DNA from: Paenibacillus bovis
Lineage (GTDB): Bacteria; Bacillota; Bacilli; Bacillales; Bacillaceae_C
Assembly (NCBI GenBank): GCA_007679095.1
Contig: VEFU01000005.1
Span: forward strand, 59,970-123,969
Direction of reading: 5' to 3'
DNA: 64,000 nucleotides
The notes under the pieces are model-generated. The model ran no database searches. It was not told the origin of the DNA and was given only the letters and a program-made list of their open reading frames with translations. This document shows positions 9,542-17,629 of this stretch, piece by piece; position 1 is the stretch's first letter, and the number at the start of each line of letters is the position of its first letter. The position numbers and the translations under genes are program-made.

Positions 9542-9961
9542 TTAAAACGGTAATAACTCTTCTAAATTCTTTGTAGGCTCTTCTTTTGAAGGGGGTTCGT
9601 TACTCGTTTGTGTAGGTCGTGTAGTGTTCGTATTTGATGCTGGTCTTGGATCCATAAATTTTACCGAGTCCGCGACAACTTCTGTGACATATACTCTTTT
9701 TCCATTTGCATCATCATAATATCGAGTTTGAATTCGACCCATTAGTCCAATCAGCGAGCCTTTCTTACAATACTTCCCTGTGTTTTCAGCTGTCTTATTC
9801 CAAAGGGTACAAAGCACGAAATCAGCTTCGAAATCCCCATTCGCATTTTTATAATGACGATTTAGCGCAAGCGTGATGTTAAGTACTGGTCTTCCTTCTA
9901 CGGTGTAGCGAACAGTTGGATCTTTTGTCAGCCTGCCAACTAATGTCACTTGGTTAATCAC
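9542..9961 (-). CDS. ssbB: Single-stranded DNA-binding protein (SsbB/YwpH position)
   Basis: Binds ssDNA as an OB-fold tetramer. The 139-aa protein opens INQVTLVGRLTKDPTVRY, typical of SSB, with the OB fold to about residue 105. A short disordered Pro/Thr/Asn linker follows and the tail LEELLPF resembles the partner-binding C-terminal tip. The GTG at 9961 is chosen because AGGAGAGG lies just before it; the longer frame from a TTG at 9985 would translate that site. Synteny with ywpF, fabZ and mbl points to the B. subtilis ssbB (ywpH) locus, whose product serves competence. That SsbB lacks the acidic tip seen here, so a broader role is possible. Confidence 0.88.
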   Translation of the reverse strand: MINQVTLVGRLTKDPTVRYTVEGRPVLNITLALNRHYKNANGDFEADFVLCTLWNKTAENTGKYCKKGSLIGLMGRIQTRYYDDANGKRVYVTEVVADSVKFMDPRPASNTNTTRPTQTSNEPPSKEEPTKNLEELLPF

Positions 9962-9985
9962 TTCTTTTCCTCTCCTTTCCTTCAA

Positions 9986-10307
9986 AGTAACATTATCTTA
10001 TAACAGGTTAGGTTAGCTGTAAAATCAGTAAATTTGAAGTTTCCCTACATAAACATGTCGAAAAATCAAATTTTCCCCTATGGAAATTTAAAAATTCATC
10101 CTATTACTCCTCATAAAAATTCAATTTTAGACAAATTTTTTAGAAAAACAGTCTCACTTTACTTCATTCTATTTTTTAAAAAACTCTGTTAAAGTTCATT
10201 GTTGTTAATAACTTAGTTGATTGTAGTGGATGTACACGAGACTCCCGCGGGAACAGCACGAGGCCACTGAAAAAGTCCCTTGAATTTAGCGATATGGTAA
10301 AACAGAG
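9986..10307. other. Intergenic region upstream of ssb with a fragment of a dispersed element
   Basis: AT-rich spacer. Bases 10233-10262 (ACGAGACTCCCGCGGGAAC and neighbours) match, in reverse orientation, the end of the dispersed element whose fuller copy starts at 10308. No gene is supported; short overlapping frames here are by-products of the GC-rich element. No clear ssb promoter was identified. Confidence 0.4.
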
Positions 10308-10433
10308 CTGTTGATTTCCGTTCCAGGCGGCTTTGCTTTCCGCGGGGCGTGCGGTGAGCCTCCTCGTCGCAAATGCTCCTTGAACTGCACCCCAATTATT
10401 GGACACATTCTTATAATTGGAGGTGCAGTTTTT

Positions 10434-10952
10434 ATGTCTAAATTTAGTCTACAAGATAAGCTTGATGCAGTTAATCGTTATATAAATGGATATGAAAGTT
10501 ATCGAGAAATTGGTAAATCTATTGGAATTGATCATAAGTCTATTGTAAAGTGGGTTAGACAATTTCAAAATCACGGTGTAAATGGATTTACGAAAAAATG
10601 TACAACTTATACGCCAACGTTTAAACTGGAAGTACTAAACTATATGACTGAACACGGTACTTCTTTATGTGAAACTGCAGCGATATTTAATATTCCCGCC
10701 CATTCAACCGTAGCTAATTGGCAGAAGATGCTTGAAACAACAGGGATATGTGCCTTTCAGTCAAGTAACGAGAGGGATGTTCCTATGAAAAATAATTCAA
10801 ACAAGCATACTAGCCATGACTCTACTAAAGGTTCAATAAAAGAACTTGAAAAACGAATTAAACAACTAGAAATGGAGAATGAGTATCTAAAAAAGTTGAA
10901 TGCCTTAGTTCAAAACAAGGGAAAATCACCCACCAAGACAGAGCGAAAATAA
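10434..10952 (+). CDS. IS150-type OrfA, transposase helix-turn-helix subunit
   Basis: 172 aa. Two helix-turn-helix segments at roughly residues 18-45 (NRYINGYESYREIGKSIGI) and 70-100 bind the terminal repeats, and a leucine-zipper-like coiled coil follows at 125-155 (KELEKRIKQLEMENEYLKKL). ATG at 10434 has GGAGGT upstream; the open frame extends further upstream only into the left end of the element and the target repeat. The heptamer A_AAA_AAG at 10889-10895 is in the OrfA frame near its end, where -1 slippage would produce the OrfAB transposase. Produced alone, OrfA usually acts as a repressor. Confidence 0.9.
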   Translation: MSKFSLQDKLDAVNRYINGYESYREIGKSIGIDHKSIVKWVRQFQNHGVNGFTKKCTTYTPTFKLEVLNYMTEHGTSLCETAAIFNIPAHSTVANWQKMLETTGICAFQSSNERDVPMKNNSNKHTSHDSTKGSIKELEKRIKQLEMENEYLKKLNALVQNKGKSPTKTERK

Positions 10953-10978
10953 TCTACGAACTAAGGCACAAATATCCA

Positions 10979-11788
10979 GTGAAAGCACTCGTAAAGATTG
11001 CTGGAATACCGCGAAGTACGTATTATAGCTATCTGAATCAAATGAATCGACCGGATCCAGATGCAGAGCTAAAAGAAGTAATTCAATCAATATACCTAGA
11101 ACATGATGGCCGTTATGGGTATCGTCGTATTCGCGACGAGTTAGCTAATCGCGGAAAGAAAGTTAATCATAAAAAGGTACTACGCATTATGAAAGAGCTT
11201 GGATTACAGTGTCAGGTGCGCATGAAGAAATACAAATCGTATAAAGGGAAAGTTGGAAAAGCTGCACCAAACCATTTAAACCGTGAATTTACTGCAGAAG
11301 CACCAAATGAAAAATGGGTGACGGATATTACAGAATTCAAGTTATTTGGTCAGAAACTCTATTTATCGCCTGTTTTAGATTTATTTAATGGAGAAATTAT
11401 TACCTATACAATTGGCTCTCGTCCAACCTATTCCCTCGTTTCAGAAATGTTAGAGAAAGCGTTGGAGAAGTTACCAGAGGGTCATAAATTGATGATGCAT
11501 TCGGATCAAGGTTGGCACTATCAAATGAAGAAATATCGATATGCGCTTAGAGAAAAAAAGATTACCCAAAGTATGTCACGTAAAGGCAACTGTTACGATA
11601 ATTCCGTTATGGAGAACTTCTTTGGTATTATGAAATCAGAGCTACTCTATTACAAACAGTTTGAAAGCATAGACCATTTTAAGCATGAGCTGGAAAAATA
11701 TATACAGTACTATAATACAAAACGGATAAAGGCAAAAATAAAAATGAGTCCAGTACAATACCGAACTCAATTTTATCAAACTGCCTAA
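10979..11788 (+). CDS. IS150-type OrfB, DDE transposase catalytic part
   Basis: Catalytic half of the IS3 transposase with an rve-type integrase core. D-D-E residues are visible in WVTDITEF, MHSDQGWHYQ and VMENFFG. The listed start is the first GTG in this frame. The frame is open back to the slippery site at 10889-10895 (encoding ITHQDRAKIIYELRHKYP before the GTG), so the active protein is most likely the OrfAB fusion made by -1 frameshifting. It ends 38 bases before the right terminal repeat's outer end. No truncation or missing catalytic residue was seen. Confidence 0.92.
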   Translation: MKALVKIAGIPRSTYYSYLNQMNRPDPDAELKEVIQSIYLEHDGRYGYRRIRDELANRGKKVNHKKVLRIMKELGLQCQVRMKKYKSYKGKVGKAAPNHLNREFTAEAPNEKWVTDITEFKLFGQKLYLSPVLDLFNGEIITYTIGSRPTYSLVSEMLEKALEKLPEGHKLMMHSDQGWHYQMKKYRYALREKKITQSMSRKGNCYDNSVMENFFGIMKSELLYYKQFESIDHFKHELEKYIQYYNTKRIKAKIKMSPVQYRTQFYQTA

Positions 11789-11893
11789 ATTAAAATAACC
11801 GTGTCTAACTTTTGGGGGTCACTTCACCTGCGGGGTCTCAGCTGTCCCGCTAGTCCCGCAGGAGTCTGCGCCGCCTTCCACTTCAATCAACAG

Positions 11894-12231
11894 AATTCTT
11901 AATGTAGGATGTTTATAGATAGTTGCAACTTCATATTTGTAGGGATTTATCCCATCTCACTGTATTCATTTTATTAGGGTGGGTACTGTGTTAAGTCGTC
12001 CTTTTTAATCCCTCTTTAGGATACTTTCCTTTAATATCAGGGTTTTTTAGTGCCCTCAACAGCACGAGCCGAAGATCCACTTGGCAAAGCGGTTTTCTTT
12101 GCCAAGTTAGCTAAGGCAGTAACCGCGGAAAGCGAGTGTACAGGAGCGAAAATCAACAACAGAGTTTAACAGTGCTTTTCTAAAAAAACTGTTATAATGA
12201 AAACAAGTTATCATGTATGGAGGCGAACTGC
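11894..12231. other. Intergenic region before ywpF with a partial dispersed element
   Basis: The stretch 11894-12040 holds no recognised gene. A partial, reverse-oriented copy of the dispersed element spans about 12055-12160 (CCGCGGAAAGCGAGTGT, GCGAAAATCAACAA). A perfect 10-bp hairpin at 12080-12106 (CTTGGCAAAG / CTTTGCCAAG, 7-base loop) lies within it. A TATAAT at 12193-12198 is a likely -10 for the next gene, without a good -35. Confidence 0.45.
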
Positions 12232-12657
12232 TTGAAGACGTTTAAAATTGTTGCGTTGCAATTGTTAGAAAACAAGAAGGCTCAAGATATTGAACTGGAA
12301 GACGGACTAATAATTAACAAGGAAAGTGAAGACGGTACGTGGATTATTGAAGCATATATTCCGAAGAAATATAATGACATCTTTCAAACAAGACTTGCTA
12401 GCAAAGAGACATTTGATATTCGAGTCGTTATTACACATGCGGATAACGATCCCGCTCCTTTTACCGTTACCATCAGCTCCATCCAACAATTGAAGGACCA
12501 TATTAGCGTATTATTTCAAGGTCGCCTAAGCAAAAAACGAAATGATTATTCCGAAATGCTGTTAGATGATCTAATTAAAGAAGGCTACAGTGGCGAGCAG
12601 TTACTCGCAGAATTTAAAGAACGCATGCAGTCAAGGCAAGCACTGTCGAGACAATAA
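12232..12657 (+). CDS. ywpF: YwpF-like family protein
   Basis: A 141-aa cytoplasmic protein beginning MKTFKIVALQLLENKKAQDI. The N-terminal two thirds look beta-rich and the C-terminus is a charged helix with DLIKEGYSGEQLLAEFKERM. It matches the position and start pattern of B. subtilis ywpF next to ssbB; its biochemical role is unknown. The TTG at 12232 is chosen because GGAGG lies eight bases upstream, whereas the ATG at 12217 overlaps that site. It is separated from ssb by the insertion sequence and followed at once by a terminator. Confidence 0.75.
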   Translation: MKTFKIVALQLLENKKAQDIELEDGLIINKESEDGTWIIEAYIPKKYNDIFQTRLASKETFDIRVVITHADNDPAPFTVTISSIQQLKDHISVLFQGRLSKKRNDYSEMLLDDLIKEGYSGEQLLAEFKERMQSRQALSRQ

Positions 12658-12659
12658 GA

Positions 12660-12690
12660 AAAAGCAGGGAAAAGAACCCCTGCTTTATTT
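12660..12690. terminator. Bidirectional terminator between ywpF and lipoprotein gene
   Basis: AAAGCAGGG and CCCTGCTTT form a 9-bp stem with an 8-base loop, a T-rich run following and A-rich bases preceding. It serves the convergent ywpF and lipoprotein transcripts. Confidence 0.75.
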
Positions 12691-13017
12691 GTTTTCATCA
12701 TCATCATTGTTATCGTCGGTAATGTCTAAATCTACCCCATCACCATTGCCGTTGTTTCCATTACCTGTGCTATCATTACCTGTTTCGCCATCGTTATTAT
12801 CATTATCCAATCCATCCATACCTCTGTCTAAATCATTGTCAATTCCATCATTATCGTTATCAAATCCATTATCTAGGCCATCATTGTCCTCATCGATAAT
12901 GTTATCATCAGCAGGTGGTGGTGGGTTTAGGTCATCATCATCGTTATTTGCACACCCGACTAATAAAGCAGATGCCAAAGCTGCAGAACCAATTATCTTG
13001 AAAAATTTAGAGTCCAT
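12685..13017 (-). CDS. Asp/Asn-rich lipoprotein with calcium-binding-like repeats
   Basis: A 110-aa secreted lipoprotein: signal peptide with lipobox LLVGC at residues 18-22, then PPPP. The rest is almost entirely acidic, with repeated DNDG/DNDGLDN words (DEDNDGLDNGFDNDNDGIDN near 42-61). These resemble the DxDxDG loops that bind calcium in thrombospondin type-3-like and dockerin-type repeats, though spacing is irregular. GGAGCAAAACTAC before the ATG gives a good ribosome binding site. Single-gene unit flanked by a terminator. Function unknown; calcium or cation binding at the cell surface is inferred only from composition. Confidence 0.7.
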   Translation of the reverse strand: MDSKFFKIIGSAALASALLVGCANNDDDDLNPPPPADDNIIDEDNDGLDNGFDNDNDGIDNDLDRGMDGLDNDNNDGETGNDSTGNGNNGNGDGVDLDITDDNNDDDENK

Positions 13018-13138
13018 GTAGTTTTGCTCCTTTCAAATTTGTGGCCTGTAAAATTGCCATGCCTCCATATGGATTCTGACTATCTGTTTTGGCCTGATTA
13101 TATCTTTCCCATTAAATCAAAAATCCTTCAGGAAATTT

Positions 13139-13180
13139 TAAAAAAGGGTACTGAGAATTTTTTCATTCTCTGTACCCTTA
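13139..13180 (-). terminator. Terminator of the MFS transporter gene
   Basis: Reading the minus strand, AAGGGTACAGAGAAT pairs with ATTCTCAGTACCCTT (one mismatch), followed by a T run. It lies 34 bases after the transporter stop. Confidence 0.85.
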
Positions 13181-13213
13181 CTATATCCATAAATAGGACA
13201 ACCAAACATTTTT

Positions 13214-14515
13214 TTAAGAAGTCATCGTTTCTGGCTTCGGTAATGACGGCTTTTTTGTTAATTCTGGATGCGCTTTTCTCATCACTGCCGGTCTTGCTAA
13301 CAAAAGCACGACCAGCATTAACAGGATGGCGGATGATATTAAGATCCATTGTGCTGGTAACAAATCATAAAGGAATCCATAAATCACCATTCCTAAAGGC
13401 ATAAGTGCCATTGACATCGTTTCTATAATTGAAAACACCCTGCCTTTATAATCATCATCAATTTTCTTTTGCATCATTACTTGAATTGGCGTATTCACAA
13501 TAATAATCAAGCTTCCAAACGTAAACATAAGTGCAACATAATAAGAAAAAATCACCCAGTAATTCATGGATACCATTAATGGAATCGAAATGGCCGCCAT
13601 TACTACTGCCATTGCTAGTATTCCTCGTTTTGATACTAATAATGGAAACCGCACTTCTTTTCTAATCGAGAAATAGATAGACATTAATAACATTCCGACT
13701 GCAAATGCACCTTCTGTAAAACCGAAATGTTGTGACGCCATTTTCATTTGATCAATAAGGATGTAGGAATAACCAACTTGGAAAGCTCCAAATAAAAAGT
13801 TAATAAAGAGAGAAATCCAAATAATCGCCATCAGTACATCTTGTGTTTTTAAATATTGTATCCCCATTTTAATGCTTTGAAATACCGATTCCTTTTCTGT
13901 TTCTTCACTTACTTCTTTTCTGTTCGCATACAGTTTAAAGTCCATCGTTGACTCTAAAATAATCGCGATTGAGGAAGCAACAATGTAGCACATTAAGAAT
14001 ACCGGCATGGAAACATAGCCGTACAATAGTCCACCAATTGCAGGACTTGCAATCGCAGCAAATGAAATCGAGATTTGATTCAACGACATCGCTTTTTGAA
14101 TCCTCGCTTCATCGACAAGTCCTGTAATGGATGAGCTAAATGTTACACCAGAGAAAGTCGAAGTCACTGCTAAAATACATGTCGTAATGTAAATAGCAAC
14201 TAATGAAAGGCCTGAGGTGATACTCACAATTAATAAGCCACTAATTGCCAAAGTTGTGGCAACTTGCGCTATGATAACGATTTTTTTCCGTGAAAAATTA
14301 TCTGCAACATATCCTGCAAATGGAGCGACAATTGTCCGTGGCAAAATACTACAAATTAAGTTCATCGCAAAACTAGTGGCAGAACCAGTTGTTTGTAATA
14401 TATAAAAGCTAATCGCAAATGCATACACCTGTGCTCCAAAAGAGGAAATAATCTTGCTTATCGTGAACGTCCACAAATGATAGGTGGCTTTTTTTAACTT
14501 TAATGTTGTATCCAT
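13214..14515 (-). CDS. MFS-family efflux transporter
   Basis: A 433-aa major facilitator with about twelve hydrophobic segments and the loop 2-3 motif GYVADNFSRKK near residue 72. The overall pattern is of the macrolide-efflux/enterobactin-exporter (MefA-like) group. ATG at 14515 is chosen because GGAGTG precedes it; the longer frame would run through the operator. It is transcribed divergently from an XRE/TPR regulator across a region with three identical palindromes, so its expression is probably controlled by that protein. Substrate unknown; a drug, peptide or siderophore are possibilities. Confidence 0.85.
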   Translation of the reverse strand: MDTTLKLKKATYHLWTFTISKIISSFGAQVYAFAISFYILQTTGSATSFAMNLICSILPRTIVAPFAGYVADNFSRKKIVIIAQVATTLAISGLLIVSITSGLSLVAIYITTCILAVTSTFSGVTFSSSITGLVDEARIQKAMSLNQISISFAAIASPAIGGLLYGYVSMPVFLMCYIVASSIAIILESTMDFKLYANRKEVSEETEKESVFQSIKMGIQYLKTQDVLMAIIWISLFINFLFGAFQVGYSYILIDQMKMASQHFGFTEGAFAVGMLLMSIYFSIRKEVRFPLLVSKRGILAMAVVMAAISIPLMVSMNYWVIFSYYVALMFTFGSLIIIVNTPIQVMMQKKIDDDYKGRVFSIIETMSMALMPLGMVIYGFLYDLLPAQWILISSAILLMLVVLLLARPAVMRKAHPELTKKPSLPKPETMTS

Positions 14516-14538
14516 AAGAACACTCCGTTCCATGTAAA

Positions 14539-14658
14539 GTTTAATTTGATTAAACAAATTGTATCATGGAGATAATGATATTACAAGAGTAAGTTTAATT
14601 AAATTAAACTTTTTTTATCCCCCCTTCCTTTTCTTTGCTTTGTTTAATATAATTAAAC
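14539..14658. promoter_or_regulatory. Three identical operator palindromes in the divergent promoter region
   Basis: GTTTAAT-N3-ATTAAAC occurs at 14539-14555, 14593-14609 and 14642-14658. The exporter promoter reads on the minus strand TTGTAA (14581-14586), 17-base spacer, TACAAT (14558-14563). The first palindrome overlaps its start region and the second sits just upstream of its -35. The third palindrome contains TATAAT (14648-14653), a likely -10 for the regulator gene. Occupancy would repress both genes. The binder is inferred to be the adjacent XRE protein. Confidence 0.8.
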
Positions 14659-14678
14659 TGAATGATAGGAGGTTTGTC

Positions 14679-15902
14679 ATGGCTACTTTAGGTGAAAGAA
14701 TTCGCACATTAAGGAAGCAAAAAAAGTTAACACTGGAAGCACTTGCTGGTAAAGAGTTAACAAAAGGGATGCTCAGTTTAATTGAAAACAATAAAGCAAA
14801 TCCTTCAATGGAAAGCTTAAATTATATTGCAAAGCAACTCGATGTGGAAGTTTCGGAGCTTTTAGAAGAAGTAAATGTACAAGAATTGCGCCAAGTTCTG
14901 GAGCAAGCAGAAAAGCTCTACTACGCGGAAAGCGAGGATTTGGATGCAGACCTCATCGCTCTCGTGAAACCATATGTAGACAAGCTAAGTTATGGTTATG
15001 AAGCAGCGCGGCTACTAGATCTGTATAGTAGAAGCCTTTACTACGAAAAGAAACCTGACTGGCAATCATATTCAGTACGTGCGGAAAAAATGTACGATGA
15101 AATGAATTTAGTCGAGAAACAAGCGAACATCGGGATTTTCCGTGCGACTGTAAAATTTGTGGAGCATGATTATGAACGAGCTCTAGAAATCCTTTTAATG
15201 GAGCGTAAGAAAATAGAGACGAAGTATGCATTTCTTCCTGCCATTACAAGACTCGATTTTGATTATAATGAAGCTGTTTTTTATTTTGCAATTGGAAATA
15301 CCGATAATGCGATTGAAGTGATGCAAAGAGCGATTGATTTCTCTAAAGAGCAACGAATGTTTTATCGTACAGATGCGTTGTATCGACTTGCTGTAGGACA
15401 TGGAATGATGAGTTTTGATAAACAACAAGCAGAATATTATGCGAAAAAGCTACTCCAATTTGGAGAGTTTGCAGAGGATATAGAAGCAACGTTATTTCAT
15501 GGATTTACAACTGCTTATTTCTTCAATTACGATCAAGAATACATAAAAGCATTAAATATTATAGATCAAAATTTAGCAATCATGAATAAAGAAAACATCC
15601 ACCTTCCTTTTTATTATGTTGAAAAAGGAAAAGCACTATATGGGCTAGGTAAATTGGAAGAGGCACTACATTCCCTAGATAAGGTGATTGTTCCACTTCA
15701 TATCCATCATCCATATGATCTGTCCTTTTTGTATGTCATGGATTCGTATAAAGCACTCTGTCATGTTGAACTCGGGAATGGAAAGGAAGCGATTCGCTTG
15801 GCTAATATTGCAGTGAAAAATATAGCTCCTCTCCCACGTACACCAATACAGGATTTTATACTGAAAACAAACGAACAAATAAAAAAAATCGCCCAATCAT
15901 AG
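14679..15902 (+). CDS. XRE-family regulator with TPR domain (RRNPP-like architecture)
   Basis: A 407-aa protein: an N-terminal XRE helix-turn-helix at residues 5-60 (LGERIRTLRKQKKLTLEALA) followed by a long helical region of tetratricopeptide-like repeats (YYVEKGKALYGLGKLEEAL near 313). This layout is shared with peptide-sensing regulators such as PlcR, NprR and Rgg, but also with non-peptide XRE-TPR proteins. ATG at 14679 has AGGAGG eight bases upstream; the longer frame crosses the operators. It is divergent from the MFS exporter and likely autoregulated. No neighbouring propeptide gene was found, so peptide sensing is only a possibility. Confidence 0.85.
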   Translation: MATLGERIRTLRKQKKLTLEALAGKELTKGMLSLIENNKANPSMESLNYIAKQLDVEVSELLEEVNVQELRQVLEQAEKLYYAESEDLDADLIALVKPYVDKLSYGYEAARLLDLYSRSLYYEKKPDWQSYSVRAEKMYDEMNLVEKQANIGIFRATVKFVEHDYERALEILLMERKKIETKYAFLPAITRLDFDYNEAVFYFAIGNTDNAIEVMQRAIDFSKEQRMFYRTDALYRLAVGHGMMSFDKQQAEYYAKKLLQFGEFAEDIEATLFHGFTTAYFFNYDQEYIKALNIIDQNLAIMNKENIHLPFYYVEKGKALYGLGKLEEALHSLDKVIVPLHIHHPYDLSFLYVMDSYKALCHVELGNGKEAIRLANIAVKNIAPLPRTPIQDFILKTNEQIKKIAQS

Positions 15903-15915
15903 GCGATTTTTTTAT
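15884..15915. terminator. Bidirectional terminator between regulator and fabZ
   Basis: AAAAAATCGCC and GGCGATTTTTT pair around an 8-base loop, with A and T runs on either side. It serves the convergent regulator and fabZ transcripts. Confidence 0.85.
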
Positions 15916-16334
15916 TTTATAGCAAATGTAATTTCCGTTTCACATGCAACTTCACCATCAACGGTTGCAATGCCTTTTCCTTTTCCAATAGGACCTTTAA
16001 TACGGATAATTTCTACTTCAAGTCGCAGTTGGTCACCTGGTTTTACTTGACGTTTAAAACGGCAATTATCGATGCCAGCGAAAAATGCTAGCTTGCCGCG
16101 ATTTTCTTCCTTCTTCAACATCGCAACAGCCCCTACTTGAGCTAGTGCTTCTACGATTAACACTCCTGGCATTACTGGATAATCAGGAAAGTGGCCATTG
16201 AAGAATTCCTCATTAGCAGAGACATTTTTAATACCTACTGCTCGCTTTTCATCTTCGATTTCCACAATTCGATCTACTAACAAGAAAGGATAACGATGTG
16301 GAATGATTTCTTTAATTTGTTGAATATCTAACAT
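15912..16334 (-). CDS. fabZ: 3-hydroxyacyl-[acyl-carrier-protein] dehydratase
   Basis: Dehydrates 3-hydroxyacyl-ACP to trans-2-enoyl-ACP in type II fatty-acid elongation. 140 aa, standard length, with the hot-dog fold landmarks [12 protein letters not shown] near residue 10, the catalytic His in [13 protein letters not shown] near 49 and the catalytic Glu in LIVEALAQ near 64. The ATG at 16334 follows a GGGGGG ribosome binding site; the in-frame ATG 14 codons upstream has no such site. It lies downstream of flhO-flhP as in B. subtilis and ends at a terminator. Confidence 0.97.
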   Translation of the reverse strand: MLDIQQIKEIIPHRYPFLLVDRIVEIEDEKRAVGIKNVSANEEFFNGHFPDYPVMPGVLIVEALAQVGAVAMLKKEENRGKLAFFAGIDNCRFKRQVKPGDQLRLEVEIIRIKGPIGKGKGIATVDGEVACETEITFAIK

Positions 16335-16413
16335 AGTATGCCCCCCTATATGTATTTGAGATTGGAACTTTTCCATTTTATAAAAAGGACGTTCTAACTA
16401 AAAGTAGAACGTC

Positions 16414-16704
16414 TCATTTTTCTTTTATGACTAAATCAATAATATGTGTCCATGTTTCTTTTTTCAAGGCGTCTGTTGGATTTCCATCGCCAATTACTCC
16501 GTATCCTACCATCAAACCAGCGGCAAGGCTAGCAGCAAGAAAGATGAGAAGTAGCACGATTCGTAACCAGATAGGGATTAAGCGTACACGAACCCGTTTG
16601 TTCTTTTTCGCAGTGGATTTATGTTGCACCTTTTCTGCTGATCGTTGCTTTTTCATTTGTTCTCTTGTTCGAACTTCTACTTGGCTGATATCTTTTGCCA
16701 TCAT
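16414..16704 (-). CDS. Small membrane protein of the EpuA family (annotated as RNA polymerase subunit beta-like)
   Basis: A 96-aa protein with a very basic N-terminal half (KKQRSAEKVQHKSTAKKNKR near 18-37), one membrane segment at about 47-68 (WLRIVLLLIFLAASLAAG) and a short outside tail. This matches PF11772, often labelled DNA-directed RNA polymerase subunit beta in databases although it is an unrelated small single-pass protein. AAGGAG stands eight bases before the first of two ATGs. Gene order between flhP and fabZ is the usual one in Bacillaceae. Function is not established. Confidence 0.75.
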   Translation of the reverse strand: MMAKDISQVEVRTREQMKKQRSAEKVQHKSTAKKNKRVRVRLIPIWLRIVLLLIFLAASLAAGLMVGYGVIGDGNPTDALKKETWTHIIDLVIKEK

Positions 16705-16798
16705 GTGATTAACTCCTTTTATCCTGTTACCTGTACATCTTAACAGGATGATGAAGCTTACTTCAGTTTCTTATGTAAGTAAGCGACCCATGATTTTT

Positions 16799-17611
16799 TT
16801 AACGTATTCCGTTTACTAGTCCCATCATTTGGTCTGATATTGTAATGGCACGTGATTGGAATTGTAAAGAGCGTTGTACTGTTATCATGTCCGTCATTTC
16901 TTTACTTAAGTCAACATTTGAATTTTCTAATGCAAGTTGTTGGACTTGAATATTCTCAGCTTCTAAGTTTGTATAAATTTGAGCCAGATTCACTGCAATA
17001 TTGTCTGGCAGTCCTAATAAAGAATCCCCTTTTTGCTCTAAAAACTGTGGTTTATTGACTGCAATGACGCCAAACGTTGTTTCAAATGGTTCTCCGTTTT
17101 CTTGATGTGCAATAAATGTTCCATCTTGTAAAATCGTAAAATCATTATATTGATTAGAAAAAACGATTGGATCTTCATTTATATCGAGAACTGGATTCCC
17201 ATCTTGTGTAACAAGCATAAACTGCTCACCTTCTGTTGGTGTCACATACAGTGCTCCATTACGCGTAAAGCGAATTTCATTATCCACTTGTACTTTCAAA
17301 AATTGATTTTCCGTTGTAAAAGCAATATCCAGTGCTCGTCCAGTATTCTGAATCGAACCTTGACTTAAGACAAGCATGGATTTGGCAATTCTTGCACCAG
17401 TTCCTTGTCGTATCCCATGTGGGGAAAGACGACCGATTTCACTTTCACGTGACGGTTGATTATTCACTTCTTGGACGATTAAATCAGCGAAAGTAACATC
17501 TCGCTTTTTAAAACCAGTTGTTTGCGCATTGGCTATATTATTACTTAAAATATCAAATTGCTTTTGCAATTGTGAGATTGTATTTGTTGCGGTAATCATT
17601 GAACGATTCAC
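16799..17611 (-). CDS. flhP: Flagellar hook-basal body rod protein FlhP
   Basis: A FlgG/FlgF-type distal or proximal rod component of the flagellar basal body, exported through the flagellar type III pathway. The 270-aa product has the N-terminal rod motif (LQKQFDILSNNIANAQTTGF near residue 17) and the matching C-terminal helix (LENSNVDLSKEMTDMITVQR near 225-245). The GTG at 17611 follows AGGTAGGTG. A GTG three codons upstream sits inside that site, and a nearby ATG is out of frame. Pairs with flhO as in B. subtilis mbl-flhO-flhP, away from the main flagellar cluster. Confidence 0.92.
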   Translation of the reverse strand: MNRSMITATNTISQLQKQFDILSNNIANAQTTGFKKRDVTFADLIVQEVNNQPSRESEIGRLSPHGIRQGTGARIAKSMLVLSQGSIQNTGRALDIAFTTENQFLKVQVDNEIRFTRNGALYVTPTEGEQFMLVTQDGNPVLDINEDPIVFSNQYNDFTILQDGTFIAHQENGEPFETTFGVIAVNKPQFLEQKGDSLLGLPDNIAVNLAQIYTNLEAENIQVQQLALENSNVDLSKEMTDMITVQRSLQFQSRAITISDQMMGLVNGIR

Positions 17612-17629
17612 ATATCGCACCTACCTTTA

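Larger units (their letters stand above)
10381..11826 (+). mobile_element. IS3-family (IS150-type) insertion sequence, apparently complete
   Basis: 1446 bp bounded by imperfect terminal inverted repeats: left TGAACTGCACCCCAATTATT, right (complement) TGAAGTGACCCCCAAAAGTT, both continuing to GACAC. CCT flanks both ends (10378-10380 and 11827-11829), consistent with a 3-bp target duplication. It carries orfA and a -1-frame orfB with an A_AAA_AAG slippery heptamer in the overlap, the standard IS3 layout. The DDE residues are intact and there is no internal stop, so it looks potentially active. It interrupts a dispersed repeat rather than a gene. Confidence 0.92.
10308..11893. repeat. Dispersed ~137-bp palindromic element, split by an insertion sequence
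   Basis: The element starts CTGTTGAT at 10308 and ends ATCAACAG at 11893, an 8-bp terminal inverted repeat. Internally it carries GC-rich complementary words (CCTGCGGGG and CCCGCAGG; CTTTCCGCGGGG). Removing the 1446-bp insertion and one CCT copy restores a continuous 137-bp sequence reading GCTCCTGCGGGGTCTC across the junction. A related copy lies at 31856-31982 and a partial one at about 12055-12160. The type resembles small structured repeats common in Bacillaceae intergenic DNA; no protein is encoded. Confidence 0.7.

Noticed and set aside
10176..10406. Short minus-strand frames in the GC-rich element upstream of the IS
   Set aside because: They cover the dispersed repeat and the IS end, with no ribosome binding site or protein-like composition.
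12590..13021. 143-codon plus-strand frame rich in Ser, Pro and Leu
   Set aside because: It is the complement of the Asp-rich lipoprotein gene, whose minus frame has a signal peptide and ribosome binding site.
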